Shown: one piece after another, positions 41,824 to 51,412 of the stretch | Numbering within the stretch: position 1 is the stretch's first letter | Layout of the letters: each line of letters starts with the position of its first letter | Assembly (NCBI GenBank): GCA_902589185.1 | Contig: CACIRZ010000002.1 | Location: forward strand, 28,848-92,847 | From: an uncultured SAR116 cluster alpha proteobacterium | GTDB lineage: Bacteria; Pseudomonadota; Alphaproteobacteria; Puniceispirillales; Marisalimonadaceae | Direction of reading: 5' to 3' | DNA length: 64,000 nt | Made by a program: the position numbers and the translations under genes | The notes under the pieces: model-generated | What the model saw: only the letters and a program-made list of their open reading frames with translations | Database searches by the model: none | Told to the model about the DNA's origin: nothing

Positions 41824-43098
41824 TTAATAATCATTTATAAATTTATTTAAAGTTGAAACACTTTTCATAAAATCTTTGATCTCCATTCTCTCATCCGGAT
41901 TATGGGAACCTTTATCATTTCTAATAAAAATCATTCCAGTTTTAACACCTTGATTAGAAAATATCGCAGCATCATGTGTGGCACCACTTGCTACTGACAC
42001 CCTTGAAAAACCAAGTGATTCGCTTGCATCTAAAAGCTTTTCTACAACTTCTTGATTACATTCAGCTGGATCTGATTTGATTACATTGTCAAATTCAAAA
42101 TGTACTCCCCTTTCTCTTTCTATTGTTTTACATTCAGACCTTAAAAGACCCTCCAATGCATCAAGAGTTGAAATATCTTGGCTTCTTGATTCAAAACTAA
42201 ATAAAATTTCTCCAGGAATTCTAGACATCGCTTGATTATCCATATCAGTGTGAAAGATACCTGAAGTTAGGACAAGGTCTCCACCATGTTGTTCTATAGT
42301 ATTCCAATGATCATCCATACGCGTTATCAAATCAGCTCCTGCAAAAACAGCGTCTTTTCTGAGATATCTAGGGATAGTACCCGAGTGACCTGCATCACCT
42401 TTACATCGTATTTTGTGATGTCGATAATTGCCTCTTATCCCAGTAACTATTGCAATTGGCCAATCTTTATCTACAAGAACAGGACCTTGTTCAATATGTA
42501 TCTCTATAAATACTTCTATCTTTTTACTGTTGATAAGAGACTTAGATCTTTTTATGAGATCTAGTTTTGCACCCGAGGCATCCATAGCTTCAGACAACTT
42601 GTTACCTGTAGTTCTATGGGTAGAGTTTAAATCTTCTGAAGATAACAAACCAAATAAAGCCTTCGATCCGATGCAATTTTTACCATACCAAGCACTTTCT
42701 TCACCTCTTAATATTAATACCTTTACAGGTAAAGATGTTCTGATTTTTTTTTCTTTTAAATTTGCTAAAAGTAAAAAACCTGCAACTACACCAGCAAGAC
42801 CATCAAAGTTTCCACCTTGAGGCACTGAATCCATATGTGATCCAACCAAAATATAATTAGATTGAATAGATTGATCCAACGAAAGTACTATATTTGCAGC
42901 ATCGTCTTTTTCAACATAAAAACCAAATTCTTCTGCTAAATCTATTAAATAGTTTATACCTAGAGTTTCCCCTCTACCGTAGGATTCTCTTGAAATTCCA
43001 ATCTTATCTTTAGTCAAATTTCCAATATCTGAAAAAATTTTTATAGCTAATTTTTCAAACCATTCTTCTTCATGTAAAGGAATTTTATCATTTAACAT
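41824..43098 (-). CDS. M20 Zn-dependent hydrolase, N-carbamoyl-L-amino acid hydrolase / allantoate amidohydrolase type
   Basis: 424 residues. Metal and active-site motifs are VGSHMDSVPQGGNFDGLAG near residue 80, RGEESAWYGKNCIGSKALFG near 130, and IEQGPVLVDKDWPIAIVTG near 210. The dimerisation domain has GDAGHSGTIP, and GATHDAAIFS lies near the end. Relatives cleave N-carbamoyl amino acids, allantoate or beta-ureidopropionate. Start is ATG 43098, with GAGGG upstream. It lies beside pyrE, so pyrimidine breakdown or ureide use is possible, but no pathway partner is seen. Confidence 0.9.
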   Translation of the reverse strand: MLNDKIPLHEEEWFEKLAIKIFSDIGNLTKDKIGISRESYGRGETLGINYLIDLAEEFGFYVEKDDAANIVLSLDQSIQSNYILVGSHMDSVPQGGNFDGLAGVVAGFLLLANLKEKKIRTSLPVKVLILRGEESAWYGKNCIGSKALFGLLSSEDLNSTHRTTGNKLSEAMDASGAKLDLIKRSKSLINSKKIEVFIEIHIEQGPVLVDKDWPIAIVTGIRGNYRHHKIRCKGDAGHSGTIPRYLRKDAVFAGADLITRMDDHWNTIEQHGGDLVLTSGIFHTDMDNQAMSRIPGEILFSFESRSQDISTLDALEGLLRSECKTIERERGVHFEFDNVIKSDPAECNQEVVEKLLDASESLGFSRVSVASGATHDAAIFSNQGVKTGMIFIRNDKGSHNPDERMEIKDFMKSVSTLNKFINDY

Positions 43099-43192
43099 TA
43101 AGAACAACCCTCAATCTTTATGTAAAAAAGTAAAATGAGTATAATATAAAAAAAATTAAAAAGTTTTGATAAGAGGTGAAATAATATAATTA

Positions 43193-43942
43193 TTACCTAA
43201 TAAAGACAAGTTTACCTTCACTTGATTTCTCAGAACTATAATTATAACCGTCTAAATTAAATTTCTTCAGATCTTCTTCACTTTGCAAACGATTTTGGAT
43301 AATGAAACGAGCCATAGCACCTCGAGCATTTTTGGCATAAAAACTTATTATTTTTTCTTTACCATTTTTACGTTCCATAAAAATAGGTGTAATTACTTTT
43401 AACAATAAATTTTCTAGATTTATGACACTAAAATATTCGTTAGAAGCACAATTTACTAAAATTTGACTTCCTATTGTTTTTGCATGTTGATTTAAATTTT
43501 CAGAAATTTTATTACCCCAATAATCATACAAGGAGGAACCATAAGTTCCTTTAAGTTTGCTTCCCATTTCTAATCGATAAGGCTCAATTTCGTCTAAAGG
43601 TCTTAATAAACCATATAACCCTGATAGAATTCTAAAATGTTTTTGGGCAAAATCTAAATCTTCCTTATCTAATTTTTCTATACTTAAACCTTTATAAGTG
43701 TCACCAGCAAATGCAAAGGCTGCAGCTTTTTTTTGTTGGTTACCAAATTCCTTGAACCGATCTCTATTTAATTCTGCTAATTTTGGACTAATATCCATTA
43801 GATTTTCTAAATCTTTCACACTTAAATCACGAACAACATTTACCAACTCATCCACATTTTTTTTAAAATATGGTTCAGACACTTCTAAGCCTTGAACTAA
43901 ACTCATGTTAAGTTTTTTTGCAGGTGAAACGACTATAAGCAT
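43193..43942 (-). CDS. yaaA: peroxide stress protein YaaA (DUF328)
   Basis: 249 residues from ATG 43942, which has AAAGGAG upstream. The N-terminus MLIVVSPAKKLNM is diagnostic. FAFAGDTYKGL, LRILSGLYGLLRP-like FRILSGLYGLLRPLD and MGSKLKGTYGSSLYDYWG follow, then NCASNEYFSVI and FYAKNARGAMARFI. YaaA limits free iron and DNA damage under peroxide stress. No operon partner is evident. It is divergent from the EamA transporter gene. Confidence 0.94.
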   Translation of the reverse strand: MLIVVSPAKKLNMSLVQGLEVSEPYFKKNVDELVNVVRDLSVKDLENLMDISPKLAELNRDRFKEFGNQQKKAAAFAFAGDTYKGLSIEKLDKEDLDFAQKHFRILSGLYGLLRPLDEIEPYRLEMGSKLKGTYGSSLYDYWGNKISENLNQHAKTIGSQILVNCASNEYFSVINLENLLLKVITPIFMERKNGKEKIISFYAKNARGAMARFIIQNRLQSEEDLKKFNLDGYNYSSEKSSEGKLVFIR

Positions 43943-44074
43943 AAATATCTCCTTTATATTTTTCAAAAATAATGCATATCTATTAAAATGTCTAGATGAG
44001 CCAAGGGTACTTAATTATAAATTCTATTTTGGATAATTAATAAATAAGTCTATCAGGAAAATATTGAGATTTTA

Positions 44075-44959
44075 ATGGGATTAAATTTTTCAAAACAATT
44101 TTTACCAATTTTCCTATTAATTTTTTTAATCTTAGTTTGGACTTCAGTATGGTCTTTATTTAAGATTGCTATTGAAGTAATTCCTCCATTAAGTTTTAGA
44201 GTAATAATTGGAATACCTGCATTTGCTCTATTGTTATTTCTTGGATTTAAAAAAGTTAAAACAGTTTACGTTCCAAAAAGTGACTTTAAACCTCTTCTTT
44301 TAATTAGTTTTTTTAATGTTACATTATGGCAGGTTTTAATGCTCTACGGAATAAACATGCTTGGTGGAGGAAGAGCAGCAGTTTTAACATACACAATGCC
44401 AGTGTGGGCAACTATCTTTGCAGCTATTTTTGGTTATGAAAGAATTAATATATCGATAATAATTTCATTAATTTTAGGAATGACTGGCATTTTTTTTCTG
44501 TCTTTGGAAATTAATGTTTTTGAAAATATTTTTGGTTTTTTAGTTACCTTGTCTGCGGGTTTAAGTTGGGCAATTGGAACCATGATAGTTAAGTATGGTG
44601 GAATTAAATCAGATGGATTAATTGTAGCAGGGTGGCAACAAATAATTGGTATAGTTCCAATTATACCTTTTGCGTTATACTTTGATCAAGATAATTTTGG
44701 GTTAATAAATTATACGCATATTCTTATAATTATATATGGTATATTTTTATCAAGCGCTTACACATATTGGGCTTATTTCACTATTTTACAAAAATTTTCA
44801 GTTAATGTTACATCTGTATCTGTAATGGCCGTTCCAATTTTGGCCATTTTAGTTGATTATGTTTTAGTTGATGTAAAGTTCTCTGGGTATGATCTTTTAG
44901 CTCTTATATTTATAGTGTCTGGGATATATATTGTTGCAACAAAACCTTTTAACAAGTAA
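44075..44959 (+). CDS. EamA/DMT-family transporter
   Basis: 294 residues with ten membrane helices in two EamA repeats. The first starts near residue 10 (IFLLIFLILVWTSVWSLFKI) and the second near 150 (FGFLVTLSAGLSWAIGTMIV). Motifs LNVTLWQVLMLYGI-like and GGGRAAVLTYTMPVWATIFA are typical. Family members export amino acids or other metabolites. It stands alone, divergent from yaaA and convergent with a 2OG oxygenase. Substrate unknown. Confidence 0.9.
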   Translation: MGLNFSKQFLPIFLLIFLILVWTSVWSLFKIAIEVIPPLSFRVIIGIPAFALLLFLGFKKVKTVYVPKSDFKPLLLISFFNVTLWQVLMLYGINMLGGGRAAVLTYTMPVWATIFAAIFGYERINISIIISLILGMTGIFFLSLEINVFENIFGFLVTLSAGLSWAIGTMIVKYGGIKSDGLIVAGWQQIIGIVPIIPFALYFDQDNFGLINYTHILIIIYGIFLSSAYTYWAYFTILQKFSVNVTSVSVMAVPILAILVDYVLVDVKFSGYDLLALIFIVSGIYIVATKPFNK

Positions 44960-45000
44960 GTTAACTAGCTAAAAAAGATTTTAATCATTTCCTATTAAAG

Positions 45001-45648
45001 TTATGAATTATATATATTTTCATCAATCTTTGCATTAAATGATACTGACCTGCGTTCCTCGGCACCTTTAAATGGGTAAACAGTATGAAACAAATAATTC
45101 GGAAACAAATAAAAATCACCAACCTTTGGCTTGGCTAAAATATTTCCATTAGACAGAAATCCTCTATTTCCATAAATAAAATCTATCTTACCATTTTGAT
45201 TGTTTCTTTTGTTATTTTGTGAGTATGAACCCCAATCACCTGGTACCTTTAAGTAACCAACACCTGATAAATGTCCTGTATGAATGTGAACTGGATTATA
45301 TTCACCCTCAAATTGTCTAACTATCCAACTATTGATAACCTCAAATTTTGATATTTTCTGATTTGTAATTTTAAAAATGTAAGCTTCAGTTACATCTTTT
45401 AGAAATTTTAAAAAATATTGATGAAATTCAAACTTTTTATCTATGATAAACTCTTGTTTAACGTTCCCTGCCAACTCTTTGCCATGATCTAATTTTTTAA
45501 TTGTTTCATCATCTTCTATAACTTTGTCAACATAAATATTAAGTTTTTCAATCAAATTTTGTGGCATCGTTACTTTAGCAATCGAAGGTCCAAATGGTCT
45601 TATAAACTCTAAATTATTTACCAAATTAGTGAATCCAAAATTATTCAT
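45001..45648 (-). CDS. putative 2-oxoglutarate/Fe(II)-dependent oxygenase (TIGR02466-like), second copy
   Basis: 215 residues, same family type as the oxygenase at 18952-19605 but diverged. Metal site region is NPVHIHTGHLSGVGYLKVPG near residue 120. VGDFYLFPNYLFHTVYPF carries the distal His, and RRSVSFNAKI closes the fold. The opening IRPFGPSIAKVTMP differs from the first copy. Substrate unknown; relatives may be protein or small-molecule hydroxylases. 182 bases without a gene lie upstream. Confidence 0.8.
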   Translation of the reverse strand: MNNFGFTNLVNNLEFIRPFGPSIAKVTMPQNLIEKLNIYVDKVIEDDETIKKLDHGKELAGNVKQEFIIDKKFEFHQYFLKFLKDVTEAYIFKITNQKISKFEVINSWIVRQFEGEYNPVHIHTGHLSGVGYLKVPGDWGSYSQNNKRNNQNGKIDFIYGNRGFLSNGNILAKPKVGDFYLFPNYLFHTVYPFKGAEERRSVSFNAKIDENIYNS

Positions 45649-45830
45649 ATTTAACCTAAATTAATTTTTAATAATGTTAGATTTATAAAACATTGAGCTA
45701 AATTTTACAATTTTATAGTTTGAAGAAACAATACTTATAAATTAAATTATTACTATTAACCCTGAGCTACAAGCTGAGTATTAGAGAAAGTGTGATTTAC
45801 AGAATAGAATACGAGGATAACTGTTAGAAT

Positions 45831-46178
45831 TTATTTTTTGTTTCTACCTTCGTACTCAGAAATTAAATCTTCTTTGATATAAATAAACTCTTCAAATTGT
45901 TTTTTACTATGTTGCTTTAATCTATAATACTGAATTATTGCTCCAATTATACCTAACATAGTTGAATAAACTGTTTTAAACTGCTCGCTAACTTCAAAAG
46001 GAATAAAAATCACATAACACACTACTGCTATAAAAATACCAAATGCCCAAGCATCGGTGTTCGGATATATTTTATTTTCTTTTCTCCATTCATCGTATCT
46101 TTTGTAAAGCTCATCCCTTTGATTATTTTTAAGTATCTTTTCAAATAATTCTTTATGTTTACTTTCTAAATCAATCAT
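45831..46178 (-). CDS. hypothetical two-helix membrane protein
   Basis: 115 residues. A charged N-terminal helical part (residues 1 to 40) precedes two membrane helices (FGIFIAVVCYVIFIPF and MLGIIGAIIQYYRL), then a charged C-terminal helix. No recognised family. It belongs to a short patch of unrecognised or accessory genes between the 2OG oxygenase and tRNA-Ser. It is divergent from the HNH gene with 107 bases between. Confidence 0.6.
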   Translation of the reverse strand: MIDLESKHKELFEKILKNNQRDELYKRYDEWRKENKIYPNTDAWAFGIFIAVVCYVIFIPFEVSEQFKTVYSTMLGIIGAIIQYYRLKQHSKKQFEEFIYIKEDLISEYEGRNKK

Positions 46179-46285
46179 AGCTTTTTAATCTTTAATAGTC
46201 TCACTTTTCACGCTTCATGACCTATGATAAACCTTTTCTATAGAAACACAAAAACCTTGTCGGAGACAAAGAAACACATATAGCA

Positions 46286-47014
46286 ATGCAATGGACACTC
46301 AACAACCAATCTAAGCAAGAGAAGATTAAGACCTTAGAAAGTACTATTACTCAGCTAGTTAACATAGCAAATGGGCGAGTTGAATTTATAAATAAAAATA
46401 AAGAACTTTTTGATAAAAAGGTTAAAAAATTAAATGAACTTAAAGTTAACAACCCATCTAATGTATTTTTTAGACAATCTGATAATGACAAAGTTACTAT
46501 ACTAAAAAAAGATATTAAATTGTTCAAGGAGCAACAAAAGTTTTTATCTGACTTAACTTTTGAAATTGGTAAATGCCAAAAACAACTTCAAAAACTATTC
46601 AGTGATAAAGAAGTTCCAAAACATACCAAGAATTTTAAAAATGAAAGACTTTATGCCCAAGATGATAATATCATTGACCAGAATAAGATTAATATGTGGA
46701 AAGCTAAAGCTGCAGCATTTGATGGAGAGAAAAGAAGAGATCAGTCAGAAATTAAGTCTTCTTTAAAACCACAATTAACTAATTATCCAAAATGCCCTTA
46801 TTGTGAAGCAGATTTAGTTTTTGAAAATTGCCATGTTGACCATATATATCCTGCAAATAGAGGAGGATTAACAATTCCAGATAACATGGTTTTGATATGT
46901 TCGCCTTGTAATTTGTCAAAAAGTGCTGACAGTCTCAAGAGTTTTGCAAAAAGGAATCATTTAGATTATGACAAAATTATTACTAGACTAGAAGTAATGG
47001 GTAAATATATATAA
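46286..47014 (+). CDS. HNH endonuclease-domain protein
   Basis: 242 residues. An N-terminal coiled-coil-like region of about 120 residues (Lys/Asn rich) leads to an HNH domain near 172 to 220. This has zinc cysteines CPYC and CSPC, catalytic histidines in CHVDHIYP, the Asn in DNMVLIC, and CNLSKS at the end. No methylase or terminase is adjacent. The start ATG 46286 lacks a clear ribosome binding site. It lies just before an 11-base tandem repeat and tRNA-Ser, so it may belong to an integrated or decayed mobile element. Confidence 0.82.
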   Translation: MQWTLNNQSKQEKIKTLESTITQLVNIANGRVEFINKNKELFDKKVKKLNELKVNNPSNVFFRQSDNDKVTILKKDIKLFKEQQKFLSDLTFEIGKCQKQLQKLFSDKEVPKHTKNFKNERLYAQDDNIIDQNKINMWKAKAAAFDGEKRRDQSEIKSSLKPQLTNYPKCPYCEADLVFENCHVDHIYPANRGGLTIPDNMVLICSPCNLSKSADSLKSFAKRNHLDYDKIITRLEVMGKYI

Positions 47015-47017
47015 AAA

Positions 47018-47039
47018 TTTCTGGGTACTTTCTGGGTAC
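47018..47039. repeat. perfect tandem duplication of TTTCTGGGTAC
   Basis: Two identical 11-base units lie back to back four bases after the HNH gene stop and 53 bases before the 3' end of tRNA-Ser(GGA). This G-rich pair is unlike the surrounding AT-rich sequence. It may be a protein-binding arm site or a leftover of an integration event next to the tRNA. Confidence 0.6.
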
Positions 47040-47091
47040 AAATAGTATTTAAGCTTTTTTAAATTATTGATTTTGTTACGTTTTCATAATT

Positions 47092-47181
47092 TGGCGGAGA
47101 GGAAGGGATTCGAACCCTTGAGAGGCGTTAACCCCAACACGCTTTCCAGGCGTGCGCCTTAAACCGCTCGGCCACCCCTCC
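47092..47181 (-). tRNA. tRNA-Ser(GGA)
   Basis: 90 bases including an encoded CCA (47092-47094, complement). The 7-bp acceptor stem GGAGGGG pairs with CCTCTCC (one G-T), the discriminator is G, and the anticodon stem CACGC/GCGTG encloses CTGGAAA, so the anticodon is GGA (reads UCC and UCU). The long variable arm and GGTTCGAATCCC T-arm fit a serine tRNA. The gene is on the minus strand, and the accessory HNH patch abuts its 3' end. Confidence 0.95.
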
Positions 47182-47306
47182 AAAAATTAGGATTTTACAT
47201 CAACATTTTTTTTGGAGCAAGGTAATATAAGTTATTATTATATTGAAATATTTTTAATACTTTTTAAATTAAATTAATAATTATAAACGGACTTTATAAA
47301 GTGATA

Positions 47307-47657
47307 ATGGGAAGAATTTTAATTTTATTTGGAATATGTTCATTTATTCTTACTCTTATAAGTAATTATTTTGATATTGTATTACAAATAGAAAATAAAA
47401 ATGAAGTTACTCAGTTAGGTCAGTTATGGTTTCATTTTGCACCAAACAGCCTTCAAATTGCAGAATCCATAGTTAGCCGTTATATTGATCCTTGTTCAGC
47501 ATTAGATATTTTGGATTGTTCAGGTTTTATTTGGCATCCTTTTATATCTTCTATTTTGTTAATGCCTGCAGCAGTTATATTAGCCATATTAAGTTTTGTT
47601 TTTATTGCTTTAGGACTTAAAAAATCGTCAAGAAAAAGAGCAAATAATAAACTTTAA
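47307..47657 (+). CDS. hypothetical membrane protein
   Basis: About 116 residues: an N-terminal membrane helix (ILILFGICSFILTLISNYF), a soluble middle with two Cys (DPCSALDILDC), then a C-terminal helix (ILLMPAAVILAILSFVFIALG) and a basic tail. The middle is probably periplasmic, and its cysteines could pair. No named family recognised. Start is ATG 47307 or GTG 47301. It is convergent with lepA, 17 bases away. Confidence 0.65.
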   Translation: MGRILILFGICSFILTLISNYFDIVLQIENKNEVTQLGQLWFHFAPNSLQIAESIVSRYIDPCSALDILDCSGFIWHPFISSILLMPAAVILAILSFVFIALGLKKSSRKRANNKL

Positions 47658-47674
47658 ATTATAACTTATTCCAA

Positions 47675-49477
47675 TTATTTATCACCCATTTTTAAGGCTT
47701 CAAAAAAAGCGTTTTGTGGTATTTCAACACTACCAAATTCTCTCATTCTTTTTTTACCTGCTTTTTGTTTTTCTAAAAGCTTCTTCTTTCGAGTTATATC
47801 CCCACCGTAACACTTTGCAGTAACATCTTTTCTCATAGCTGAGATAGTTTCTCTTGCTATAACTTTACCACCAATTGCTGCTTGCAAAGCGACCTTGAAT
47901 AGTTGTCTTGGTATAAGATCTTTTAATCTTGTGCATATTGCACGACCTCTTGTTTCAGCCTGATCTCTATGAGAAATCATTGCTAAAGCATCAACGGGTT
48001 CTCCATTAACTAAAATTGAAACACGAACAAGATCACCTTTTTTATAATTATCAATTTGATAATCAAAGCTAGCATACCCAGATGTCATACTTTTTAATTT
48101 ATCATAAAAATCAAAAACAACTTCATTCAATGGTAATTTATAAACCACCATTGCCCTAGCTCCTGCATAGGTAAGATCTATCTGTTCTCCTCTTCTTTCT
48201 GTACAAAGAGTTAGAACTGATCCAACATAACCATCTGGAACTAGAATAGTTGCTTTAATCCACGGCTCTTCTATAAAGTTAATGTGATTTACATCTGGCA
48301 AATCTGCAGGATTATGAAGCAGAATGCTTGTATTATCATTTTTGTGGACTTTATAAACTACTGATGGGGCTGTTGAGATTAATTCTAAATTAAACTCCCT
48401 AGATAATCTCTCTCTTATAATCTCCATATGTAAGAGTCCTAAAAATCCACACCTAAAGCCAAACCCCAAAGCAGCCGAAGTTTCAGCTTCAAAACTAAAT
48501 GATGCGTCATTTAAAGACAACTTACTTAAAGCCTCTCTCAAGTCAGAAAATTGAGCATTATCCATAGGAAATAAACCACAAAAAACGACTGGCACAGAAG
48601 GTTTAAAACCAGGTAACATTGTTTCAACTGGGTTTCTTTCGTCTGTTATTGTATCTCCTACTTTACAATCTGCTACAGTTTTAACTGAAGCAGTTATAAA
48701 ACCAATCTCTCCAGGTCCTAACTCATCAACATTTATAATTTTAGGAGTAAATATACCAAGTTTTTCAATAGTATGAGAAACCTTAGTTGACATAAATCTT
48801 ATCTTTTGACCTTTTTTTAAACTTCCATTTACAACTCTAACTAACGTTAACACACCTAAATAAGGATCATACCAACTATCAATTAATAGAGCTTGCAAAG
48901 GGGCGTTGGGATTACCCTTTGGAGGAGCTAATTTTTCAACTAAAGAAGATAAAACTTGATTAATGCCTTGTCCTGTTTTAGCTGAGACCTCAATCCCCTC
49001 TTCTCCAGGCAGGCCAATTACATCTTCAATCTGTTTTCTAATCCTATCTGGCTCAGAAGCAGGTAAATCGATTTTATTCAGTACAGTCACAATTTCGTGG
49101 TTTACATCTATTGCTTGATAAACATTTGCTAAAGTTTGTGCTTCAACTCCTTGTGAAGAATCTACTACAAGAAGTGAACCTTCACATGCAGAAAGAGATC
49201 TAGAAACCTCATATGCAAAGTCAACATGACCTGGAGTATCCATTAAATTTAAGGTGTAAGTTTGATTATCAGTATGCTTGTATAATAACCTGACCGTCTG
49301 AGCTTTGATAGTAATACCTCTTTCCCTCTCAATGTCCATATTGTCGAGTACTTGCTCTTTCATCTCTCTTTCAGCTAATCCCTTACATTCTTGTATTAAT
49401 CTATCAGCAAGGGTTGATTTACCGTGATCAATATGTGCTATAATAGAAAAATTCCTTATTAGATTAATATCTGTCAT
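47675..49477 (-). CDS. lepA: elongation factor 4 (LepA)
   Basis: 600 residues, full length. GTPase motifs are [14 protein letters not shown] near residue 15, DTPGHVDF near 80 and NKIDLP near 135, followed by domains II, III and V. The LepA-specific C-terminal domain carries [17 protein letters not shown]. It is a ribosome-associated back-translocating/initiation-quality GTPase at the membrane. It is divergent from leuA across a 264-base gap. Confidence 0.97.
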   Translation of the reverse strand: MTDINLIRNFSIIAHIDHGKSTLADRLIQECKGLAEREMKEQVLDNMDIERERGITIKAQTVRLLYKHTDNQTYTLNLMDTPGHVDFAYEVSRSLSACEGSLLVVDSSQGVEAQTLANVYQAIDVNHEIVTVLNKIDLPASEPDRIRKQIEDVIGLPGEEGIEVSAKTGQGINQVLSSLVEKLAPPKGNPNAPLQALLIDSWYDPYLGVLTLVRVVNGSLKKGQKIRFMSTKVSHTIEKLGIFTPKIINVDELGPGEIGFITASVKTVADCKVGDTITDERNPVETMLPGFKPSVPVVFCGLFPMDNAQFSDLREALSKLSLNDASFSFEAETSAALGFGFRCGFLGLLHMEIIRERLSREFNLELISTAPSVVYKVHKNDNTSILLHNPADLPDVNHINFIEEPWIKATILVPDGYVGSVLTLCTERRGEQIDLTYAGARAMVVYKLPLNEVVFDFYDKLKSMTSGYASFDYQIDNYKKGDLVRVSILVNGEPVDALAMISHRDQAETRGRAICTRLKDLIPRQLFKVALQAAIGGKVIARETISAMRKDVTAKCYGGDITRKKKLLEKQKAGKKRMREFGSVEIPQNAFFEALKMGDK

Positions 49478-49741
49478 TAATTTCCCAGAAAAAATTTTTT
49501 AATATACACAGCAAATTAGTTTTAAAAAAAATATTTTGCAATATTAAAAACGTATAGAGAACTCTAATAACTTGACTAAATAAACATACAATTGATATTG
49601 TTATGTTATTATGTATAAAAATTGTAATTCAATTCCTATTCCAGTTCTAAATTTATTAAGAAACCCGTGCTCTAAGGAGTCCGGGATGATTATTAATAAA
49701 TAAACAAATTAAATTTTGAACTTAATATAAGGTAAAGAATT
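49478..49741 (+). promoter_or_regulatory. lepA/leuA divergent region with possible leuA leader
   Basis: A 264-base gap with no annotated gene. On the plus strand a 15-codon frame from ATG 49602 to TAA encodes MLLCIKIVIQFLFQF, rich in branched-chain residues. It is followed at about 49663-49684 by an imperfect hairpin (CCCG..CTC / GAG..CGGG, two mismatches). This could be an attenuation leader for leuA. It lacks a ribosome binding site and a U-run, so support is modest. Confidence 0.35.
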
Positions 49742-51409
49742 ATGAAAAATAAATATGAAAAATACAGCGCTTATCCACCTGTTAAAATTTTAGATAGAAA
49801 ATGGCCTAATAAAAATATAACTATTGCACCAATATGGTGTTCAGTAGATTTAAGAGATGGCAATCAAGCTCTGATTGAACCAATGGATTCAGTCAGGAAA
49901 ATGCGCATGTTTAAACATTTAGTTAAGATAGGATTTAAAGAAATAGAAATTGGTTTTCCTTCTGCATCTGAAACAGATTTTAATTTTGTAAGAGAATTAA
50001 TTACTGATAATCATATTCCAGAGGACGTTACTGTTCAGGTTTTAACTCAGTCCAGAAAACCTCTAATAGAAAAAACTGTTGAAAGTTTGAAAGATTGCAA
50101 AAATGCAATAATTCACCTTTACAACTCAACTAGCACCCTTCAAAGAGAAATTGTTTTCAAGGAGACTATGGATGGAGTAAAAAAAATAGCAACTGATGGG
50201 GCTAAGATAATTTCAGATCAACTATATAAATTAGAAAAGTCTAATATTCGATTACAATATTCTCCAGAAAGCTTCACTGGAACTGAGTTACCATATGCGT
50301 TAGAAGTTTGTGAATCTGTTTTAGATGTTTGGGATGCTAGCGAGGAAAATCCTGTTATCATTAATCTTCCTGCAACAGTTGAAATGTCTACTCCAAATAT
50401 TCATGCTGACCAAATAGAGTGGATGGGTAATAATTTTAGTAATAGAAAAAGGGTAATTTTATCACTTCATCCTCATAATGATCGTGGCACTGCAATAGCT
50501 GCAACTGAATTAGGGTTAATGGCAGGTGCAGATAGAGTTGAAGGAACTTTGTTTGGGAATGGAGAAAGAACTGGCAACGTAGACCTTGTAACACTGGGAC
50601 TTAATTTATTTACTCAAGGCATTAATCCTAATATAGATTTTAGCAAGATAAATGATCTAATTGATACAGCAGAGTTTTGTAATAGACTACCTGTTCATCA
50701 AAGACATCCATATGCAGGTACTTTAGTACATACAGCCTTTTCTGGAAGTCACCAGGATGCAATAAGAAAAGGAATGGAAAGTATGGAAAAATCACCATCA
50801 CAAAAATGGGCTGTTCCATATTTACCAATTGACCCTGCTGATATTGGAAGAACTTATGAGGCTATAATTCGCGTTAACAGCCAATCAGGTAAAGGAGGAA
50901 CAGCTTGGTTACTAGAATCAGACTACCAAATAAGATTGCCAAAAGGAGCAGAGGTTGAATTATCCTCAAAAGTACAAAAGATAGCTGATAAAACTGGTAA
51001 CGAAATTACAAGTGATATTATATGGAGAACTTTTAATGAGAATTTTATTCTGCAAAAACCATTTGAATTAATCGATTTCAAAGTTGAGGGCGCTAATAGA
51101 GAAGACAACCTCGAAATAATAAACGCCAAGGTTAATTTCAAGAATAAAGTGTATCAATTTTCCTCTCAAGGTAACGGACCAATTTCAGCTTTTGTAAATG
51201 GGATGAGAGAAAATTTTGATTTGCAATTTACATTAAAAGACTTTGGTCAAAACACTAGAAGCGCCACCTCTAAAGCAGAGTCTGCAGCTTATGTTGAACT
51301 TAAAATTAATGCTGGCAAGGACTCAATTTACGGATGTGGGATTAATACAAGTATAACTCTAGCACCTATACTTGCAGTTTTAAGTGCAATTAATAAGATA
51401 AATATTTAA
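49742..51409 (+). CDS. leuA: 2-isopropylmalate synthase (LeuA2 type)
   Basis: 555 residues of the longer LeuA2 (TIGR00970-like) class. The N-terminal YSAYPPVKILDRKWPN and CSVDLRDGNQAL carry the catalytic DRDGNQ-type metal site, HPHNDRGTA near residue 240 gives metal histidines, and GNGERTGNVDLVTL follows. The C-terminal regulatory domain begins around residue 430 and ends in SITLAPILAVLSAINK. It condenses acetyl-CoA with 2-ketoisovalerate in leucine synthesis and is usually leucine-inhibited. AAGG precedes the ATG. Confidence 0.96.
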   Translation: MKNKYEKYSAYPPVKILDRKWPNKNITIAPIWCSVDLRDGNQALIEPMDSVRKMRMFKHLVKIGFKEIEIGFPSASETDFNFVRELITDNHIPEDVTVQVLTQSRKPLIEKTVESLKDCKNAIIHLYNSTSTLQREIVFKETMDGVKKIATDGAKIISDQLYKLEKSNIRLQYSPESFTGTELPYALEVCESVLDVWDASEENPVIINLPATVEMSTPNIHADQIEWMGNNFSNRKRVILSLHPHNDRGTAIAATELGLMAGADRVEGTLFGNGERTGNVDLVTLGLNLFTQGINPNIDFSKINDLIDTAEFCNRLPVHQRHPYAGTLVHTAFSGSHQDAIRKGMESMEKSPSQKWAVPYLPIDPADIGRTYEAIIRVNSQSGKGGTAWLLESDYQIRLPKGAEVELSSKVQKIADKTGNEITSDIIWRTFNENFILQKPFELIDFKVEGANREDNLEIINAKVNFKNKVYQFSSQGNGPISAFVNGMRENFDLQFTLKDFGQNTRSATSKAESAAYVELKINAGKDSIYGCGINTSITLAPILAVLSAINKINI

Positions 51410-51412
51410 AGA

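Noticed and set aside
46256..46270. Possible decayed copy of the tRNA-Ser 3' end as an attachment site
   Set aside because: Only CGGAGA matches exactly and about 10 of 15 positions agree overall, which is too weak in this sequence to call an att site.
49478..49741. A known riboswitch (SAM-II, SAM-V or similar) upstream of leuA
   Set aside because: No consensus core of those classes could be aligned by eye; only an imperfect hairpin is seen.
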